64,000 nucleotides of DNA from Methanosarcinales archaeon Methan_01 (lineage in GTDB: Archaea; Halobacteriota; Methanosarcinia; Methanotrichales; Methanotrichaceae), in assembly GCA_001602645.1 (NCBI GenBank), contig LUYE01000021.1:49865-113864 (forward strand). Direction: 5' to 3'. The translations under genes were made by a program, and so were the position numbers. The notes beneath the pieces were generated by a model. That model was not told the DNA's origin, did not search any database, and worked only from the letters and a program-made list of their open reading frames with translations. The first letter of the stretch is position 1; each line of letters opens with the position of its first letter. Below, piece after piece: positions 42,739-51,627 of this stretch.

Positions 42739-43560
42739 ATGGCGCGGGTCTATCTGGAGATCATGAGGCCGGGGAACTGTCTGATGGCGGGGATCGCCGC
42801 CCTGATAGGGCTCATGGTGGCGGAGAGCGGTCCCGAGCCCCTGACGGCGGTCTTCGTCTTCCTGGCGGTCTTCGCGGTGACGGGGGCGGGAAACTCCGTC
42901 AACGACTACTTCGACCGGGAGATCGACGCCGTCAACCGACCCGGCCGACCGATACCTAGCTCCAGAGTCGCCCCGGAGCGGGCCCTGGCATGGTCGATCC
43001 TCCTCTTCATCCTCGGGTCGACGGTCGCCCTCCTCATAAACACCATCGCCTTCGCCATAGCCGTCTCAAACTCTATCCTCCTCTACCTGTACGCCCGGAA
43101 CCTGAAGGTGACGCCCTTCTTCGGAAACCTCGCCGTCGGGTACCTGACCGGCTCCACCTTCCTCTTCGGCGGCGCCGCCGGCGGGAACCTCGGGATCACC
43201 CTCTTCTTGTTTCTCCTCGCGACCCTGGCGACCCTGGCCCGGGAGATCGAGAAGGACGTCGAGGACGTCCCCGGCGATATGGCAAGCGGCGCCCGGACTC
43301 TCCCGATCGTCATCGGAGAGCGATCGTCGAGCCTCATCGCCGCATCCTTCGTCCTCATCGCCATCCTCCTCAGCTACGTCGCTCCCCTGGGAAGGGCTTA
43401 CATCGCCGCCATCACCGTCGCAGACCTTCTCTTCCTCGCGGCTCTGGCCAGCATAATGAGGGGCGAGGCCCCCCGGGCTCAGAAGTTGCTCAAGGCTGGG
43501 ATGGCGGCGGCCCTCGGAGCGTTCATGGTGGCGGCGGCCTCGGGGATGGGCTACCTCTGA
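42739..43560 (+). CDS. digeranylgeranylglyceryl phosphate synthase (UbiA family)
   Basis: The 273-residue membrane protein has about eight hydrophobic segments and the two acidic motifs of UbiA prenyltransferases: NDYFDREIDAVNRPGRPIPS near residue 55 and the EIEKDVEDVPGD region near 172. It matches the archaeal enzyme that adds the second geranylgeranyl chain to glycerol-1-phosphate in ether-lipid synthesis. The ATG follows GGAGGAG. CATAAATTTA at about 42680-42689 is a likely TATA box. Confidence 0.88.
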   Translation: MARVYLEIMRPGNCLMAGIAALIGLMVAESGPEPLTAVFVFLAVFAVTGAGNSVNDYFDREIDAVNRPGRPIPSSRVAPERALAWSILLFILGSTVALLINTIAFAIAVSNSILLYLYARNLKVTPFFGNLAVGYLTGSTFLFGGAAGGNLGITLFLFLLATLATLAREIEKDVEDVPGDMASGARTLPIVIGERSSSLIAASFVLIAILLSYVAPLGRAYIAAITVADLLFLAALASIMRGEAPRAQKLLKAGMAAALGAFMVAAASGMGYL

Positions 43561-43714
43561 TCAGGGTCGTCCCTCAAGAAACCGGCTAGTTGCCATGAAG
43601 AAAGCCGGTCTACAGAGAGGCCCGCTTCAGACCTCGCCGGCCAGAACCGTAGCTTTCGCCCCGATCTTGAGCCCCTGCGCCCTACCACCTCCTGGGGATC
43701 TTATGATACCGACC

Positions 43715-44311
43715 TCATCGGTCCTGGACCTCTTCCGACCTGGAGTTGAAGGTCCTCGCCATCGAGTAAAATACCGGAGCCAGGATGGCGTTCGAGACGA
43801 GGGTCGGGACTCCCACCTTCAAGAGGGAGGCGGCGACGAAGGCGCTGAAGGTGAGGCTTCTGCCGAGGATCGCCTCGACAGCCCCTCCCCCTCGAGAGAG
43901 CTCCGGCAGGGAGAGGATGCCGTAGTAGCTCGCGAGGACGAAGGCCGAGAAGCTGACGGCCGTGGCGACGACGACCGCGGCCGAGACCGCCGCCGGCCGG
44001 AGGGAGCCGTCCTCCCCCCGCCATTTATCGGCGACGAGCTTGCAGGAGACGAGCCCAGCCCAATGGGCGGGGACGTTCGCCAGGGGAAACGGGGAGGCGG
44101 TGGCGGCCGTCAGGGCAAAGCCCGTCGCTAGACCCACGACGTTCGACTCCGTAAACGACATCCTAATCAGGAGGGGCATGAGGCAGTATACGGATATCGC
44201 GATCCCGAACTGGAGATCTCCGGCGATCGGCTCCGTAAACCTCATCAGGCGATGGACGGCCCAGGCGAGGGCGATCAATCCGCCGCAGAGGGCGATCTCT
44301 TTGGTGTTCAT
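43715..44311 (-). CDS. membrane protein, possible ECF-type S component
   Basis: The 198-residue protein has about six hydrophobic segments (for example IALCGGLIALAWAVHRLM and GLATGFALTAATASPFPLANVPAHWAGLVSCKLVA). The small size, the polar loop in the middle and a C-terminal AILAPVFY resemble substrate-binding S components of ECF vitamin transporters, especially TrpP/ThiW-like ones. The match is by overall shape only. No ECF ATPase or T component is near. GGAGGTAA precedes the ATG, and GATAAATAG upstream may be the TATA box. Confidence 0.5.
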   Translation of the reverse strand: MNTKEIALCGGLIALAWAVHRLMRFTEPIAGDLQFGIAISVYCLMPLLIRMSFTESNVVGLATGFALTAATASPFPLANVPAHWAGLVSCKLVADKWRGEDGSLRPAAVSAAVVVATAVSFSAFVLASYYGILSLPELSRGGGAVEAILGRSLTFSAFVAASLLKVGVPTLVSNAILAPVFYSMARTFNSRSEEVQDR

Positions 44312-44430
44312 CTGAAATTACCTCCAGACGATTTCTACTGATCTATTTATCGTCAAGGCCGAGGGGGCGGGGATCGATCGGAGGGGCAGAGCACGCCAAA
44401 GTCATCCCCTCTCAGAGTGGCCCCAAGCCC

Positions 44431-46128
44431 TCACCGGTGGGCGAAGTACGCTACTACCTCATCTCCAGATACAGAATCGATCCGGACGAAGCCGTACCTC
44501 TCGAACTGGACGACCTTCCCCTCATCCTCCCGGATCCCGGCCTCGCCTATGCCGGCGTCGACCCCATCAGGGCGCATCACCCGGACGGGGACGCCAGCAG
44601 GCGGAGCCCAGTGGATGATCCTAAGCCGCATCTCCTTCGCCTGGTGGGGGTCGGTTCCGATAGCCCTGGCCCGGAGGGGGGCTGTGGCGACGACCTCGAT
44701 GTTGCAGAGGTCTTTGAGCCGGAGGCTACCCCCGACCTTGAGGTCGGAGAGGTCGTCGGCGGAGACCAGGACCCGGGGACCGGCGGGGATCTCGCGAAGG
44801 CCCAAGTCCAAGGTCGGGTGGAAGGGGGCCTTCGCAACTTCGGGGACATCCCCATCGATCTCCAGCGGGTGGGGGTCCTTGACGAAGAACCGCCTCTTAG
44901 CCATAGGATCGACGATCTTCCGGTTCTCGGCGTAGACCGAGTCCATGCTGATGCTGATGTCCGTCTCGCCGACTCCTAGCTCCACCATGAACTTTCTGAG
45001 CGCCTCTGGCCGGATCCCGCGCCGCCTCAGGGCCCGAACCGTCGGCATCCGCGCGTCGTCCCAGCCCGAGTACTCCCCCGCCTCCAGGGCTCGCCTCAGG
45101 GCGGAGGTGCTGAAGGAGCCGAACTGATGGATCTTGATCCTCCCCCAATGGATCGTCGTAGGATACTCCCAGCCCATGTGGTCGTAGAGGTACCTCTGCC
45201 TCCGCTCGCTGTCCATCAGGTCCTTCCCCCGGAGGATGTGGGTCACCCCCAGAAGATGGTCCTCGACGGCCGACTCGAAGTCGAGGAGGGGCCAGACCCG
45301 GTACTTATCCCCCGCCCGGGGATGGGGCGTCGTCACGATCCGAAAGGCAGCCCAGTCCCGGAGGGCTGGGTCCTTGTGGACTATATCGGTCTTCACCCTC
45401 AGGACCGCCTCCCCCGGCCCGAGGGAGCCCTCGATCATCTCACGCCATAGGGCATTGTTCTCCTGGGGGCTCTGGCCCCGATGAGGACACGCCGCCGCGG
45501 CGTCCTTGAGGGCCTTGAAGGCGGCCTGATCGCACCGGCAGACGTAAGCTCCGCCCCTCCAGATCAGCTCCTCTGCGATCTCATAGTAGAGAGGGAGCCG
45601 GTCGCTCGCGACGATCACCTCGTCGGGGACGGCGCCGAGCCATTGACAGTCCTCCAGGTACCAGCCGTAGGCCTCCGGCATTGGCCTCTTGTTGACGGGG
45701 TCGGTGTCGTCGAAGCGGAGGAGGAACCTTCCGCCGTACCTCTTGACGTACTCGGAGTTGATGATGATCCCCCGGGCGGAGCCGATCGTCGGCGGGCCGT
45801 TGGGGTTAGGGGCGAACCTCATGACGACCCCCCCTTCGGCCCCCTCCAGCCTTGGGAGTCCCTTCTCTGGCTCCTTCTTCACCCCCAGCTCAGCCAGAAG
45901 CTCCGGCGCGATCTCGGCGAGCCGCTCCTCCCACTCCCGGGGTCCCGTCCTCGCAACTTCCGAGAGGACCGAGGAGACGAGGGGCGAGACCTCCTTCGCC
46001 CTACCCCGGAGCTCGGGGTGCTCGCCCATCAGCTTTCCCATCACTGCGCCGACCTGGGGCGCAGCCCTGTACTTTACCGCGTTCTGAAGGGCGTACTTCT
46101 CTATGATCTCCCTGATATCGTCGGCCAT
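44431..46128 (-). CDS. gltX: glutamyl-tRNA synthetase (archaeal)
   Basis: The 565-residue class I synthetase has the archaeal/eukaryotic type of all-beta anticodon domain in its C-terminal third. The N-terminal region (residues 1-100) is the archaeal helical extension. Nucleotide-binding blocks are VMRFAPNPNGPPTIGSARG and FLLRFDDTDPVNKRPM. The HIGH motif is changed to TIGS, and the KMSKS-type loop reads FSTSALRRAL. The same kind of HIGH variant is known to me from Methanosarcina GluRS, so it is probably lineage-wide and active. In archaea this enzyme charges tRNA-Glu only. AGGAGG precedes the ATG at good spacing. Confidence 0.92.
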   Translation of the reverse strand: MADDIREIIEKYALQNAVKYRAAPQVGAVMGKLMGEHPELRGRAKEVSPLVSSVLSEVARTGPREWEERLAEIAPELLAELGVKKEPEKGLPRLEGAEGGVVMRFAPNPNGPPTIGSARGIIINSEYVKRYGGRFLLRFDDTDPVNKRPMPEAYGWYLEDCQWLGAVPDEVIVASDRLPLYYEIAEELIWRGGAYVCRCDQAAFKALKDAAAACPHRGQSPQENNALWREMIEGSLGPGEAVLRVKTDIVHKDPALRDWAAFRIVTTPHPRAGDKYRVWPLLDFESAVEDHLLGVTHILRGKDLMDSERRQRYLYDHMGWEYPTTIHWGRIKIHQFGSFSTSALRRALEAGEYSGWDDARMPTVRALRRRGIRPEALRKFMVELGVGETDISISMDSVYAENRKIVDPMAKRRFFVKDPHPLEIDGDVPEVAKAPFHPTLDLGLREIPAGPRVLVSADDLSDLKVGGSLRLKDLCNIEVVATAPLRARAIGTDPHQAKEMRLRIIHWAPPAGVPVRVMRPDGVDAGIGEAGIREDEGKVVQFERYGFVRIDSVSGDEVVAYFAHR

Positions 46129-46156
46129 GCAAGACCCCCTCCTGCACCCGCAGATC

Positions 46157-46546
46157 TTAAAGCTTCTCCAGGCCGTCTCTGACGATCAAGGCGTGGTCGA
46201 AGGCGAGGGGCGGAAGCTCCTCCAAGGCGAAGATCTCTGCAGATCTCGCATCGGAACCGGCCGAGAGCTCCCCCCGTCCCCAGGCGAGGTAAGAGATCGA
46301 GACGACGTGCCCCCGGGGGTCTCGATCGGGCTTCGAGTAGACCCCCACCAGCTTTATTGGAACGATATCCAGCCCCGTCTCCTCCCTCGCCTCCCGCCGG
46401 ACTGCCTCCTCGACGGTCTCGCCCACCTCCACAAACCCGCCGGGGAGGGCGTAGAACCCCTGATACGGCGGGTTCTCCCTCCTGATCAGGACGATCCCGT
46501 CGCCGTAGAGGACGAGGGCGTCCGCTGCCAGCAATGGCGTCTCCAT
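46157..46546 (-). CDS. Nudix hydrolase
   Basis: The 129-residue protein has an intact Nudix box at residues 36-58 (GGFVEVGETVEEAVRREAREETG), in which the REAREE glutamates bind Mg or Mn. The preceding YQGFYALPGG and the following IVPIKLVGVYSKPDRDPRGHVVSISYLA suggest an ADP-ribose pyrophosphatase-like or MutT-like member. The ATG at 46546 was chosen because the Nudix fold begins right after it. TATA-like sequences at 46560-46576 lie 18-26 bases upstream and suggest a leaderless mRNA. Confidence 0.85.
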   Translation of the reverse strand: METPLLAADALVLYGDGIVLIRRENPPYQGFYALPGGFVEVGETVEEAVRREAREETGLDIVPIKLVGVYSKPDRDPRGHVVSISYLAWGRGELSAGSDARSAEIFALEELPPLAFDHALIVRDGLEKL

Positions 46547-46752
46547 GGAGACCAGAACGTATATATACACTTAAAGGCAGTGGCCTATCGAAAGGTTTAT
46601 ATTCGGCAAATGACGTAGGCTGAATTGGCAAAAGTCGATGGAATTAGTCTCCCTCCTTTACCCTACATCCAATATCGGCTTTTGCGCCCTTTTCTCTTCA
46701 TCGTCTCCAACCGCCCGCACCTGAGATATACCTGGCGATCTCTGGAGTTGAC

Positions 46753-47436
46753 ATGACCTTCAGCGTCGTAAAGATCGGTGGAAGCCTGATCTCCGTCGCC
46801 AGGGATATCGTGAGGGGGCTTGTGGCCCTGTCAACAGATGACTTCTCCTTCCTCGCGGTTCCGGGCGGAGGCCCCATGGCTGACCTGGTGAGACGGCTCT
46901 ACGATGAATACGCTTTATCCGAGGATACGGCCCATTGGATGGCGATATTGGCGATGGAGGAGTACGGACGGTTCCTGGCGGACGGGACCGGCGCATCTCT
47001 TACCTACGAGATCTCCAGGCCCTCTTCTGGGTTCTGGGTCCTCCTCCCCTACCGCCCTCTGATGGAGGAAGACCGGGGGATCCAGCACACCTGGGATTAC
47101 ACCTCCGACGCCGTCGCCGCCCTCGTAGCCAGCAGGCTCAAAGCCGACCTCGTCAAAGCGACGGACGTCGAGGGCGTCTTTTTGGATGGCCGGCTCGTCG
47201 ACGAGATCCAGGCGGTGGACCTGATGGGAAGAGAGAGCTGCATCGATCAGGGAGCCCTTCGAATTTTGATGAAGTCTGGCAGAAGCTGCCTCGTCCTGAA
47301 TGGCAGAGACCCGGACCAATTCATCGCGAACTTGAGGGCGGGTAAGGGCGGAACCCTTATAAGAGGGGGAGGTGTTGGTCGATGCGGTCCTGACGTAAGG
47401 GAAAGTTTATACCCTGGGATCGATCAAAGCACGTAG
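46753..47436 (+). CDS. mfnE: methanofuran biosynthesis kinase MfnE (amino acid kinase family)
   Basis: The 227-residue protein has the amino acid kinase fold: VVKIGGSLI at the N-terminus, [15 protein letters not shown], and [17 protein letters not shown]. It matches the archaeal MJ0458 family, identified as the kinase that phosphorylates (5-(aminomethyl)-3-furyl)methyl phosphate to the diphosphate in methanofuran synthesis. The last ~20 residues after TLIRGGG are not conserved-looking. The Walker loop is not used in this family. The gene precedes the zinc-ribbon protein and EF-1beta on the same strand. Confidence 0.8.
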   Translation: MTFSVVKIGGSLISVARDIVRGLVALSTDDFSFLAVPGGGPMADLVRRLYDEYALSEDTAHWMAILAMEEYGRFLADGTGASLTYEISRPSSGFWVLLPYRPLMEEDRGIQHTWDYTSDAVAALVASRLKADLVKATDVEGVFLDGRLVDEIQAVDLMGRESCIDQGALRILMKSGRSCLVLNGRDPDQFIANLRAGKGGTLIRGGGVGRCGPDVRESLYPGIDQST

Positions 47437-47446
47437 AGAGAGAAAC

Positions 47447-47614
47447 ATGACGGAAAATTCAGAGAGATGCATGTCATGCGGAGTAACGCTGATCGGGCCG
47501 GGTGGCGCCAGGTTCCCCTGCCCCAACTGTGGGGAGATAATTACGAGGTGCAACAAGTGCAGAAAGCAGAGCAACCCCTATACCTGTCCAAGCTGCGGAT
47601 TTTTGGGTCCTTGA
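47447..47614 (+). CDS. small zinc-ribbon protein (HVO_2753 type)
   Basis: The 55-residue protein has four CxxC pairs: CMSC, CPNC, CNKC and CPSC, enough for two zinc ribbons. It matches the small archaeal 'zinc finger, RNA-binding' family that is often next to EF-1beta. A role in translation or RNA binding is inferred from this neighbourhood. The start ATG at 47447 lies about 39 bases after AAGTTTATAC, a likely TATA box. EF-1beta starts nine bases after its stop. Confidence 0.85.
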   Translation: MTENSERCMSCGVTLIGPGGARFPCPNCGEIITRCNKCRKQSNPYTCPSCGFLGP

Positions 47615-47623
47615 GGTGATACG

Positions 47624-47890
47624 ATGGGGGAAGTTGCTGCCAAGCTGAAGTTGATGCCCGAGGGCGCCGACGTCGATATGGAGAAGCTGAAGGCTGGCGT
47701 CAAGGCCGTCCTTCCGGAAGGGGCGAGGCTCCACAGTTCTGCCGAGGTGCCCATAGCCTTCGGCCTAAAGGCGCTTATGGTGGCCGTGATACTGGCGGAG
47801 GGGGTCACAGGGACGGAGGGTCTGGAGGCCGCCATCGCCGGGGTGGAAGGGGTCCAGTCGGTAGAGGTGGAAGAGGTAGGACTCCTCTGA
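47624..47890 (+). CDS. ef1b: elongation factor 1-beta
   Basis: The 88-residue protein matches archaeal EF-1beta, the exchange factor that reloads EF-1alpha with GTP. The family has a ferredoxin-like fold with GEVAAKLKLMPEGADVDMEKL at the start, PIAFGLKALMVAVIL in the middle and the closing GVQSVEVEEVGLL. GAGGTGAT precedes the ATG. A tRNA-Ala gene follows 22 bases after the stop and may be read from the same transcript. Confidence 0.93.
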   Translation: MGEVAAKLKLMPEGADVDMEKLKAGVKAVLPEGARLHSSAEVPIAFGLKALMVAVILAEGVTGTEGLEAAIAGVEGVQSVEVEEVGLL

Positions 47891-47912
47891 GCCACCCTTT
47901 ATCGTTCCAACC

Positions 47913-47984
47913 GGGCTCGTAGATCAGGGGTAGATCGCTACCTTCGCAAGGTAGAGGCCGCGGGTTCGAATCCCGCCGAGTCCA
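47913..47984 (+). tRNA. tRNA-Ala, anticodon CGC
   Basis: A 72-base cloverleaf folds without gaps. The acceptor arm GGGCTCG pairs with CGAGTCC and includes the G3:U70 wobble pair that marks alanine tRNAs. The D stem is GATC/GATC. The anticodon stem CTACC/GGTAG holds the loop TTCGCAA with anticodon CGC. The T stem GCGGG/CCCGC holds TTCGAAT. The discriminator base is A. The CCA end is not encoded and no intron is present. Confidence 0.96.
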
Positions 47985-48055
47985 TGAGCATCCTCTTCTT
48001 GGCCAAGAGCCTTGGCAGATCTGGATTGCCCTCAAATTCCATCACCGATGGGGGA

Positions 48056-48505
48056 TCACCTTCTTGGGCTTGCCTCCATCCTTCTGATCTCCTCCGCCGT
48101 CTCGAAGATGAGGTAGCGGGCGTAACCGTTTTCAGGATCTAGATATGCCGCTCGTTTAAAACTTTCAAGAGCTTTTCGCCGCATCTCCAGGCGAAGGAAG
48201 AGAAAGCCCCGGCCCATCCAGGCGAAGCCGTCGGCAGGATCGATCGCCGCCGCCCGGTCAAGGGATGCGATGGCCTCCATGTACCGGCCCATCATCCCGT
48301 AGACTTGAGCCACCTTCTTCTCCGCCGAGGTCCCGGGGTCCGCCCTCGCCGCCTTAGAGTAAGCCTTCAGGGCTAGATCGAGCCTCCCCTCCCGGAGGTG
48401 AGCGTCACCAAACCTGATCAGCTCTTCCGGGTCTGAGGCGTTGGGACGAAAGAGGGTGATAACGAAGGAAAAAAGGCGGCTTGGTCCGCCCTCGCCGGTC
48501 GTCAT
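48056..48505 (-). CDS. TPR repeat protein
   Basis: The 149-residue protein holds about three tetratricopeptide repeats from residue 28 to 140: FGDAHLREGRLDLALKAYSKA, KVAQVYGMMGRYMEAIASLDRA and MGRGFLFLRLEMRRKALESFKRA. TPR proteins act as scaffolds for protein contacts; no partner can be named. It lies eight bases downstream of endA on the same strand. Confidence 0.8.
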   Translation of the reverse strand: MTTGEGGPSRLFSFVITLFRPNASDPEELIRFGDAHLREGRLDLALKAYSKAARADPGTSAEKKVAQVYGMMGRYMEAIASLDRAAAIDPADGFAWMGRGFLFLRLEMRRKALESFKRAAYLDPENGYARYLIFETAEEIRRMEASPRR

Positions 48506-48513
48506 CTCGGGGA

Positions 48514-49572
48514 TCAGGGCTTCAGCCGCCTGATCTCCAGGTACTTCACCTCGCCACCATCCTGGCGGGCGAAGATCATCTGCTTTCTGACGCTGTGGGC
48601 GAGCCTGACGGCCCGGGAGACGACGGGTAGGTGGAATACGTGCCCCTCGGGGACGGAGTGGACGAGGTACTCGGAGTGGGGGACCTTCTTCGAACCCTCC
48701 ACCCTCTTGTAGACCCGGAAGTGGCTTCCGAACTTGAAACCCGTCTTCACCACCAGCCTCCGGTCCCGGAGGTCCCGGTAGACGAGCTGCTTCATATCGA
48801 ACTCCTCCTCGACGAGCCTAGCCCTTTCAGCGAACTCTTCGGGGCCGAGGGGCTTTCCTGACCGATCTACGATCCTGAGAACCCCCTTCTCCAGGAGGTA
48901 AGCCGACTCCACCAGAGATAGCTGGAGCCTCCCGCCCACCGGCTTGCCGAAGAACCCCCCCTCGTGGAGGGCCTCGGAGGCCACCGGGTCCCAGAGCATA
49001 ACCCGGTCCTCCAGGAGGGTGGCGGTGCCACCCCGGGCCTCTATCTTCATATCCCCCTTGAGATCCCTATCCCTCGCCTCGTAGAAGGTTATGTCGCTCT
49101 CCTCGTCGACGACCGCCAGCATAAGCCTCTTTCTCATCTGCCTTGCGATCCGAGCCGGCTCCACCAGTTCTTTGAGGTGCACGGGCTCCCTCTCGGAGAT
49201 GACGTGGACGTAGAACTCGGCGGGGGTCTTGCCGGGCTTCCCCCCCCTGGGGTAGACCCGGAAGTCGGTGACCCCCGGCTGGACGTAGTACCCCCTCTCC
49301 CGAAGGTCCTTGTAGACGACGTAACGAAACTCAAAGCCAGCCTCCAGCGCCGTCGCCGCCTCGAAGAGGGACTGGAAGTCGAGCTCCTCCCCGCCGATTC
49401 GGACGGATATCCTACCCCGGTCCAGGAGGTAGGCCGCCTCCACCAGGGAGAGCTCGAGGCCTCCGGCGACGGGCCTCCCGAAGCTCCCCTGGTCGTAGAG
49501 CTCCCCCGCTGCCGCTCCGCCGAGGAGGACCTTCTCTCCAGCCAGCTCGCCCACTATGGGGTCTTCGGCCAT
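48514..49572 (-). CDS. endA: tRNA-splicing endonuclease EndA, fused-repeat type
   Basis: The 352-residue protein is twice the size of the simple archaeal subunit and consists of two homologous halves. The C-terminal half is active: KTGFKFGSHFRVYKR carries the catalytic His, and RKQMIFA carries the Lys. In the N-terminal half the matching place is QPGVTDFRVYPRG, where the His is Asp, so it is a structural half. This is the dimeric fused architecture known from Archaeoglobus and relatives. It cuts introns at bulge-helix-bulge motifs. The ATG at 49572 was chosen because homology starts there; the longer frame to 49674 runs into the GAPDH-like gene. Confidence 0.92.
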   Translation of the reverse strand: MAEDPIVGELAGEKVLLGGAAAGELYDQGSFGRPVAGGLELSLVEAAYLLDRGRISVRIGGEELDFQSLFEAATALEAGFEFRYVVYKDLRERGYYVQPGVTDFRVYPRGGKPGKTPAEFYVHVISEREPVHLKELVEPARIARQMRKRLMLAVVDEESDITFYEARDRDLKGDMKIEARGGTATLLEDRVMLWDPVASEALHEGGFFGKPVGGRLQLSLVESAYLLEKGVLRIVDRSGKPLGPEEFAERARLVEEEFDMKQLVYRDLRDRRLVVKTGFKFGSHFRVYKRVEGSKKVPHSEYLVHSVPEGHVFHLPVVSRAVRLAHSVRKQMIFARQDGGEVKYLEIRRLKP

Positions 49573-49585
49573 GATCTGGTGGGTC

Positions 49586-50740
49586 TCAGGTGGAGAGGGA
49601 GTCCGGCCAGACGCCGTGGACGCAACTGAGGGCCTCGTCCACAGTGCCGTGAACCTTCTCCGCCGGGTAGCCAACGCTGAGGAGGTAGGACTCGACGTGG
49701 TTGGGGACGGCGATCGACATCTGCTCCACCATCATCACCGTCTGGAGGATGGTGTAGTCGCCGAGCTTGACGGGGATTATGGTGTCAGAGACCAATAGCT
49801 CGAAGATCTCGGGGCTGATGGGCCTCTCAAACCCGGAGAGGAAGGCCTCCATGATCTCGCTCGTCCACTCATGCTTCTTTCCGCCCTCGTCCTTGTAGGG
49901 CATCACCACGACCTCCCTCGTCTCCGCCAGGCTCTGAACGAAGTCGGCTGGAGTGACGTCGCCGTCGAAGACGAACTCGAGGAAGCTGGTGTGGGGGACC
50001 GTCGTCGGGATCTTGGACGCCCTGATGCTATAGGTGACCTCCTCGAAGACCGTCCCCGCGTCCGTCCCCTGATGGCCGACGCCCTTGCCGATGGAGACGG
50101 CGGAGGGGGATGCCCTGACGACGGTGTGGGGGTCGCCATGCCTTCGATCGATGTTGCCGAGGATCATCTTTAGGCCGAGGGGGCGGGCGGCGAGGGATGC
50201 CCTGCAGATCCCCGTGGTGTTGCAGCTGGTGCACTGGATCACCTTCGGCTTCGCCTTCGAAAAGGCCTCGTAGTTCTCAAGGCCGAAGAAGAACTCCCTC
50301 TTGAAGTCCGCCTCGAGGCCGTCGGATATCTCGAAGCCCTTCTCTTGGAGGGCTGTCAATATATCCTTCCTGTCGGCTCCGCCCATCAGGGATACGGTGC
50401 AGCCGGCGGCGAGCCCCGCCTCGACGTAAGGCGTCTCCTGGTCGCCTGGGGTTCCCACCATGATGAAGTCGGAGTCCTCGAAGAAGTCGTCGTATCCTCC
50501 CTGGACCGAGAAGCCGGCTTTCTCCCATTTGGCCCCGTCGGCGTCGTCAGAGACGTAGGCTTTGACGTCGCAGATCCTGATGAACTTGCTGAGGATGCTC
50601 TTCGCCCTCCCGTGGGGCTGGCGGAGCAGGACGTTAAGATCTCCCCCGATCCCGGCGGCCTTCTTGACCGCGTCCACGGCAAGAACGGTTCTCTTGTTCT
50701 CCGTCCCGTCGAATCCGACGAAGCCTGCATTGGATTTCAA
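49586..50740 (-). CDS. divergent GAPDH-like dehydrogenase
   Basis: The protein of about 384 residues keeps the catalytic region of archaeal (type II) glyceraldehyde-3-phosphate dehydrogenase: Cys173 in TSCNTTGICR, IDRRHGDP and IPTTVPHTS. The N-terminal half is unlike normal GAPDH: the expected INGYGTVGKRV nucleotide loop is replaced by GFVGFDGTENKRTVLAVDA, though GTPGDQETPYVEAG recalls the second half of the Rossmann domain. A different coenzyme or phosphosugar substrate is possible. AGGAGG lies seven bases before the TTG at 50740; the ATG at 50746 is too close to it. It lies 13 bases upstream of endA. Confidence 0.7.
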   Translation of the reverse strand: MKSNAGFVGFDGTENKRTVLAVDAVKKAAGIGGDLNVLLRQPHGRAKSILSKFIRICDVKAYVSDDADGAKWEKAGFSVQGGYDDFFEDSDFIMVGTPGDQETPYVEAGLAAGCTVSLMGGADRKDILTALQEKGFEISDGLEADFKREFFFGLENYEAFSKAKPKVIQCTSCNTTGICRASLAARPLGLKMILGNIDRRHGDPHTVVRASPSAVSIGKGVGHQGTDAGTVFEEVTYSIRASKIPTTVPHTSFLEFVFDGDVTPADFVQSLAETREVVVMPYKDEGGKKHEWTSEIMEAFLSGFERPISPEIFELLVSDTIIPVKLGDYTILQTVMMVEQMSIAVPNHVESYLLSVGYPAEKVHGTVDEALSCVHGVWPDSLST

Positions 50741-50830
50741 TCTCATTCCTCCTGGCTTGATGAAAGAAGTGTCCCGATATAACCTTTTCCTGCTGGAATC
50801 CCTCCCCCGATCTCCTAGCGATGGAGGCCT

Positions 50831-51373
50831 TCAGGCTGCTCCAAATTTATCGAGGATCCAGTCGAAGACCATCACAGCGTTCTGATCCGGATCGAGCCCC
50901 TCGGCGTCCACCACAAGCCCTGGGTTCAAAGGCTCCTCATATGCTACGTTTACCCCAGGCACCGTGGCCCCCTCCCCTTTCGCCTTCGCGTATATTCCCC
51001 TGGGAGAGTGAGCCGCCTTCCGCCTCCTCTCCCGCTCGATGCAGGCCGGAAGGGATGCTTTGACGTAAACTTCGGCGAACGTGGGGACGAGCCTCCGCGC
51101 TAGATCCCGGTATCGCCGCCGGTTGGCGGTGGCGTCGACGATGACGTTCATCCCCGCCTCCGAGAGGAGCTTGGCCATATAGGCGAGGCTCGCGTAGACC
51201 ACCTCCCTCTCCTGGTCGGTGTAGGTCGGCTCCGGGGTGATTACCCGGCGGATCTCGTCCAGCTCCAGAACCTTCACCCTGATCCCCCGCTCGTCGAGCC
51301 TCGCCTTCACCCTCTGGGCTATGGTGGTCTTTCCGCAACCTGGCAGCCCCGTGAACCAGATGACCCAAGACAT
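50831..51373 (-). CDS. cysC: adenylylsulfate kinase-like protein
   Basis: The 180-residue P-loop kinase matches the CysC family: Walker A GLPGCGKTT at residues 9-17, LELDEIRRVITP, the YASLAYMAKLLSEAGMNVIVDATAN block, and a lid region with IERERRRKAAHSPRGIYAKA. True APS kinases have a DGDxxR motif, which is ELDEIR here, so the substrate could differ (for example another nucleotide or a tRNA-related compound). A TATA box (51397-51405) lies about 28 bases before the ATG with no ribosome-binding site, so the mRNA is probably leaderless. Confidence 0.75.
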   Translation of the reverse strand: MSWVIWFTGLPGCGKTTIAQRVKARLDERGIRVKVLELDEIRRVITPEPTYTDQEREVVYASLAYMAKLLSEAGMNVIVDATANRRRYRDLARRLVPTFAEVYVKASLPACIERERRRKAAHSPRGIYAKAKGEGATVPGVNVAYEEPLNPGLVVDAEGLDPDQNAVMVFDWILDKFGAA

Positions 51374-51396
51374 GGAGGATGAGACGCCTCGCGGCG

Positions 51397-51405
51397 GATA
51401 AATAT
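51397..51405 (-). promoter_or_regulatory. TATA box of the APS-kinase-like gene
   Basis: On the minus strand ATATTTATC is centred about 28 bases before the ATG at 51373, matching the spacing of a leaderless transcript. Confidence 0.5.
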
Positions 51406-51627
51406 CATTCCCCAGGCAGAGGAGGACCGAGTTTCAGCAGGTTTTCCAGTATCGTCGCGCTCCAAGGTCGATATCGCGGCTTACGACCTCAATTAATCTC
51501 CATCCGACGTCGAATACTTCGAAGAAAATATTCAATCGAACAAAAGATTAATATAAGTGTTCTTGATATATAGAGATGCAACGGGACATATCCATCTCTG
51601 CATAGGGATAATCAGAGGTATAAAAAT

